Below, in pieces: positions 5,615 to 7,163 of a stretch of 7,163 bases of DNA (position 1 is the stretch's first letter; each line of letters begins with the position of its first letter). The notes beneath the pieces are model-generated. The model was not told where the DNA came from. It did not search any database and was given only the letters and a program-made list of their open reading frames with translations. Origin of the DNA: Candidatus Kaiserbacteria bacterium (GTDB taxonomy: Bacteria; Patescibacteriota; Minisyncoccia; Phycocordibacterales; Phycocordibacteraceae). The DNA lies in the NCBI GenBank assembly GCA_023267775.1, contig JAHFMQ010000039.1, positions 1-7,163 of the forward strand, written 5' to 3'. A program made the translations under genes and the position numbers.

Positions 5615-7163
5615 TGTATACCAAAAATTCTGAGTTAGTTCTGATTTATGATATAGGGCAATTGCCCGCACTCGAACATTTTCTACATGAACGGTCTGTA
5701 GGATCGGAAAAGCTTTCTATAATTTCTCTTGATGCAGAGGTAGATTCACTCCTTCATGAAAAGGATATTCAGTTTATATCTGCCCGCGATCACCGAGCAA
5801 AAAACAATACACATTATTTATTTGCCGAAGAATGGCTTTCCTTTCTTGAGGGTCAGAGATGGAAATGGTTTAGCTATCGGGAGATATATTTTGGGAAGTT
5901 ATTTTACCCGACACTGCAAGGCTATATTCGTCAGGCTATTTATTATGTCGACATCATTGCGCGTGTCTGTAGCCTCCATCAGGAGCTTCGAAGGATCTTT
6001 GTGCTTGCCCCGGTTCAGAGCGTTCCTTTGGCAGGAGCATATATCGCGGGAAGGGAGATTTCTGTTGTCGGTGACTGTGCAAAATTAATTGGTAAGCAAC
6101 TCGGTATAGACGTAGTGGTGCACGAACAGCCCACTAAAACAACACGTCGGCAAATAAAGGCGCATTTATTTTTCGTACAACGAACTTTATTTAGTTTTGG
6201 ACTATCATTTCTCAATCTATGTACGAATCTGTTGCGACCGCGAGGAAATATACGCATCTTGGCGAGCGATTATTGGCGTAACATTGCCCCCGTACTAGAG
6301 CACATTCCTGGAGCTGAGGTCATTTTGTGTGACCGTAAGCAAATACTTAATGTACGGTTGCGTAATGCTTGGCGCTACCATATGCGCTTCTTGAGTCTCG
6401 ACTCATACCGGACACCCAACCGCGAACAAGCACGACAAGAGGCACTTCATATCATTGAAGAAACGTGGAAGAAGACTCATATCCCGGATTCGGAAGTCAT
6501 GTGCATCGGCAACATTTCTCTGGAACCGCTCTTTCATGAAGTGCTTAATGAAGTCATTCGCTCATGGCTCTCCTCGATACTTCAGAAAATTGATGAATTG
6601 TACGCGCTCGTTGACGTGCTTCAGCCTGACATAATTATGCTTCGCGCGACCGTGAGCCAGCAATGGCACTTCCCATTACTTGCGCTCATTGCGCAAGTTC
6701 TGAATATTCCCTCTCTAGAGCTTTTGCATGGTATGGAGTACCCAGGCCCCGGAGCTATCGATAAGCGCCACCTTGCACGGTATCTTGGTGTCTACGGCAC
6801 GCATACGCAGCGACAAATGCTTCAGGCCGGGTTTACTAAAGAACGTCTTCCCATCATCGGTTCGCCACGGTTCGATCTTTATACGTTGGAACAGTACGCG
6901 CAAAAGCGGAGCGAACGCGCTATAACTCAAAGTCCGAAAATTTTTTGTACCGCACCAGATCTCTTCCTAGGGGCTGCCTTTGATACGTACGATATAGAGC
7001 ATTATTTCAATTCTGTCGCACACGCTGTGCGGAAGATTCCTGAAGCATCTGTTCTCATAAAATTACGTCCTGGTCGGCATCGCGAGTCGTTTTATCGACA
7101 AGCCATTGCCGAGGCATTTGCTGGCATACCCCATACCATCGCTCAGTTCGAATCACTTCGAAG
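5614..7163 (+). CDS. Large GT-B-like surface-polysaccharide transferase (3' partial)
   Basis: The reading frame runs without a stop from ATG 5614 to the right edge (516 complete codons). An in-frame TAA at 5602-5604 and the absence of another ATG until about residue 250 support this start. The N-terminal half (MYTKNSELVLIYDIGQLPAL onward) alternates short hydrophobic strands and helices like a Rossmann-type domain. Residues about 185-207 form a hydrophobic, possibly membrane-touching helix (LFFVQRTLFSFGLSFLNLCT) followed by a basic RPRG. The second domain has ELLHGMEYPGPGA with His372, then YLGVYGTHTQRQMLQAGF and IIGSPRFDLY (GSPRFD 416-421). HG with a following GSPRFD-type motif recalls GT-B transferases related to CDP-glycerol glycerophosphotransferases and capsule glycosyltransferases; that is recollection of patterns, not a database match. 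The product probably works in the cytoplasm or at the inner membrane face, building a surface polymer. Specific substrate unknown. Confidence 0.6.
   Translation, partial: MYTKNSELVLIYDIGQLPALEHFLHERSVGSEKLSIISLDAEVDSLLHEKDIQFISARDHRAKNNTHYLFAEEWLSFLEGQRWKWFSYREIYFGKLFYPTLQGYIRQAIYYVDIIARVCSLHQELRRIFVLAPVQSVPLAGAYIAGREISVVGDCAKLIGKQLGIDVVVHEQPTKTTRRQIKAHLFFVQRTLFSFGLSFLNLCTNLLRPRGNIRILASDYWRNIAPVLEHIPGAEVILCDRKQILNVRLRNAWRYHMRFLSLDSYRTPNREQARQEALHIIEETWKKTHIPDSEVMCIGNISLEPLFHEVLNEVIRSWLSSILQKIDELYALVDVLQPDIIMLRATVSQQWHFPLLALIAQVLNIPSLELLHGMEYPGPGAIDKRHLARYLGVYGTHTQRQMLQAGFTKERLPIIGSPRFDLYTLEQYAQKRSERAITQSPKIFCTAPDLFLGAAFDTYDIEHYFNSVAHAVRKIPEASVLIKLRPGRHRESFYRQAIAEAFAGIPHTIAQFESLR

Noticed and set aside
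5582..5671. Longer methyltransferase start at 5671
   Set aside because: The extra 30 residues (MRAIALYHKSEL onward) precede the normal start of the fold and would run antisense into the divergent gene; MSLPSHLKKLNLGCG is the more natural start.
6015..6257. Minus-strand open frame opposite the large transferase
   Set aside because: The plus-strand frame is continuous from 5614 to the edge with coherent motifs; the antisense frame has none.
1..7163. tRNA, rRNA, CRISPR array, insertion sequence or long direct repeats
   Set aside because: None was seen on reading both strands; gaps between genes are all under 70 bases and contain no such structure.

Overview
This window looks like a piece of a bacterial cell-surface carbohydrate locus. 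It contains sugar or small-molecule enzymes, a secreted LamG-type protein, a heptose-kinase-like PfkB enzyme, a glycan-cluster-type methyltransferase and a large glycosyltransferase-like protein. Very tight packing, no convincing Shine-Dalgarno sequence in front of any start, -10 boxes close to start codons, and a two-domain LamG surface protein would fit a Patescibacteria/CPR-type (Parcubacteria-like) genome. That placement is an inference from style; there is no rRNA or other marker here. G+C looks by eye to be roughly 40-45%, with the kinase gene clearly AT-richer.

Layout: (1) 3-2729, plus strand, three overlapping genes: the C-terminal two thirds of a zinc-dependent alcohol dehydrogenase (5' end outside the window), then the alpha and beta subunits of a thiamine-diphosphate 2-oxo-acid dehydrogenase E1. 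Overlaps are 4 and 8 bases. (2) 2764-4173, plus strand, a secreted LamG-fold protein behind an extended -10 box that leaves almost no leader. (3) 4241-4975, plus strand, a short PfkB/HldE-type sugar kinase. (4) 5006-5581, minus strand, a SAM-dependent methyltransferase convergent with the kinase and carrying a G9 tract in its coding strand. (5) 5614 to the right edge, plus strand, a large protein (at least 516 residues, 3' end outside the window) resembling GT-B surface-polysaccharide transferases. It is divergent from the methyltransferase across a 32-base gap.

How they may work together (inference): the dehydrogenase and E1 pair form one co-translated module with no E2 or E3 partner in view, so it may build or modify an unusual glycan precursor rather than feed central metabolism. 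The kinase would activate a sugar, the last protein would transfer a sugar or polyol phosphate, and the methyltransferase would decorate the product. The most testable novelties are the possible phase-variable G9 tract, the E1 module without E2/E3, and the very compact, apparently leaderless promoter organisation. No tRNA, rRNA, CRISPR array or mobile element was seen. All intergenic gaps are under 70 bases, so no long non-coding stretch exists.
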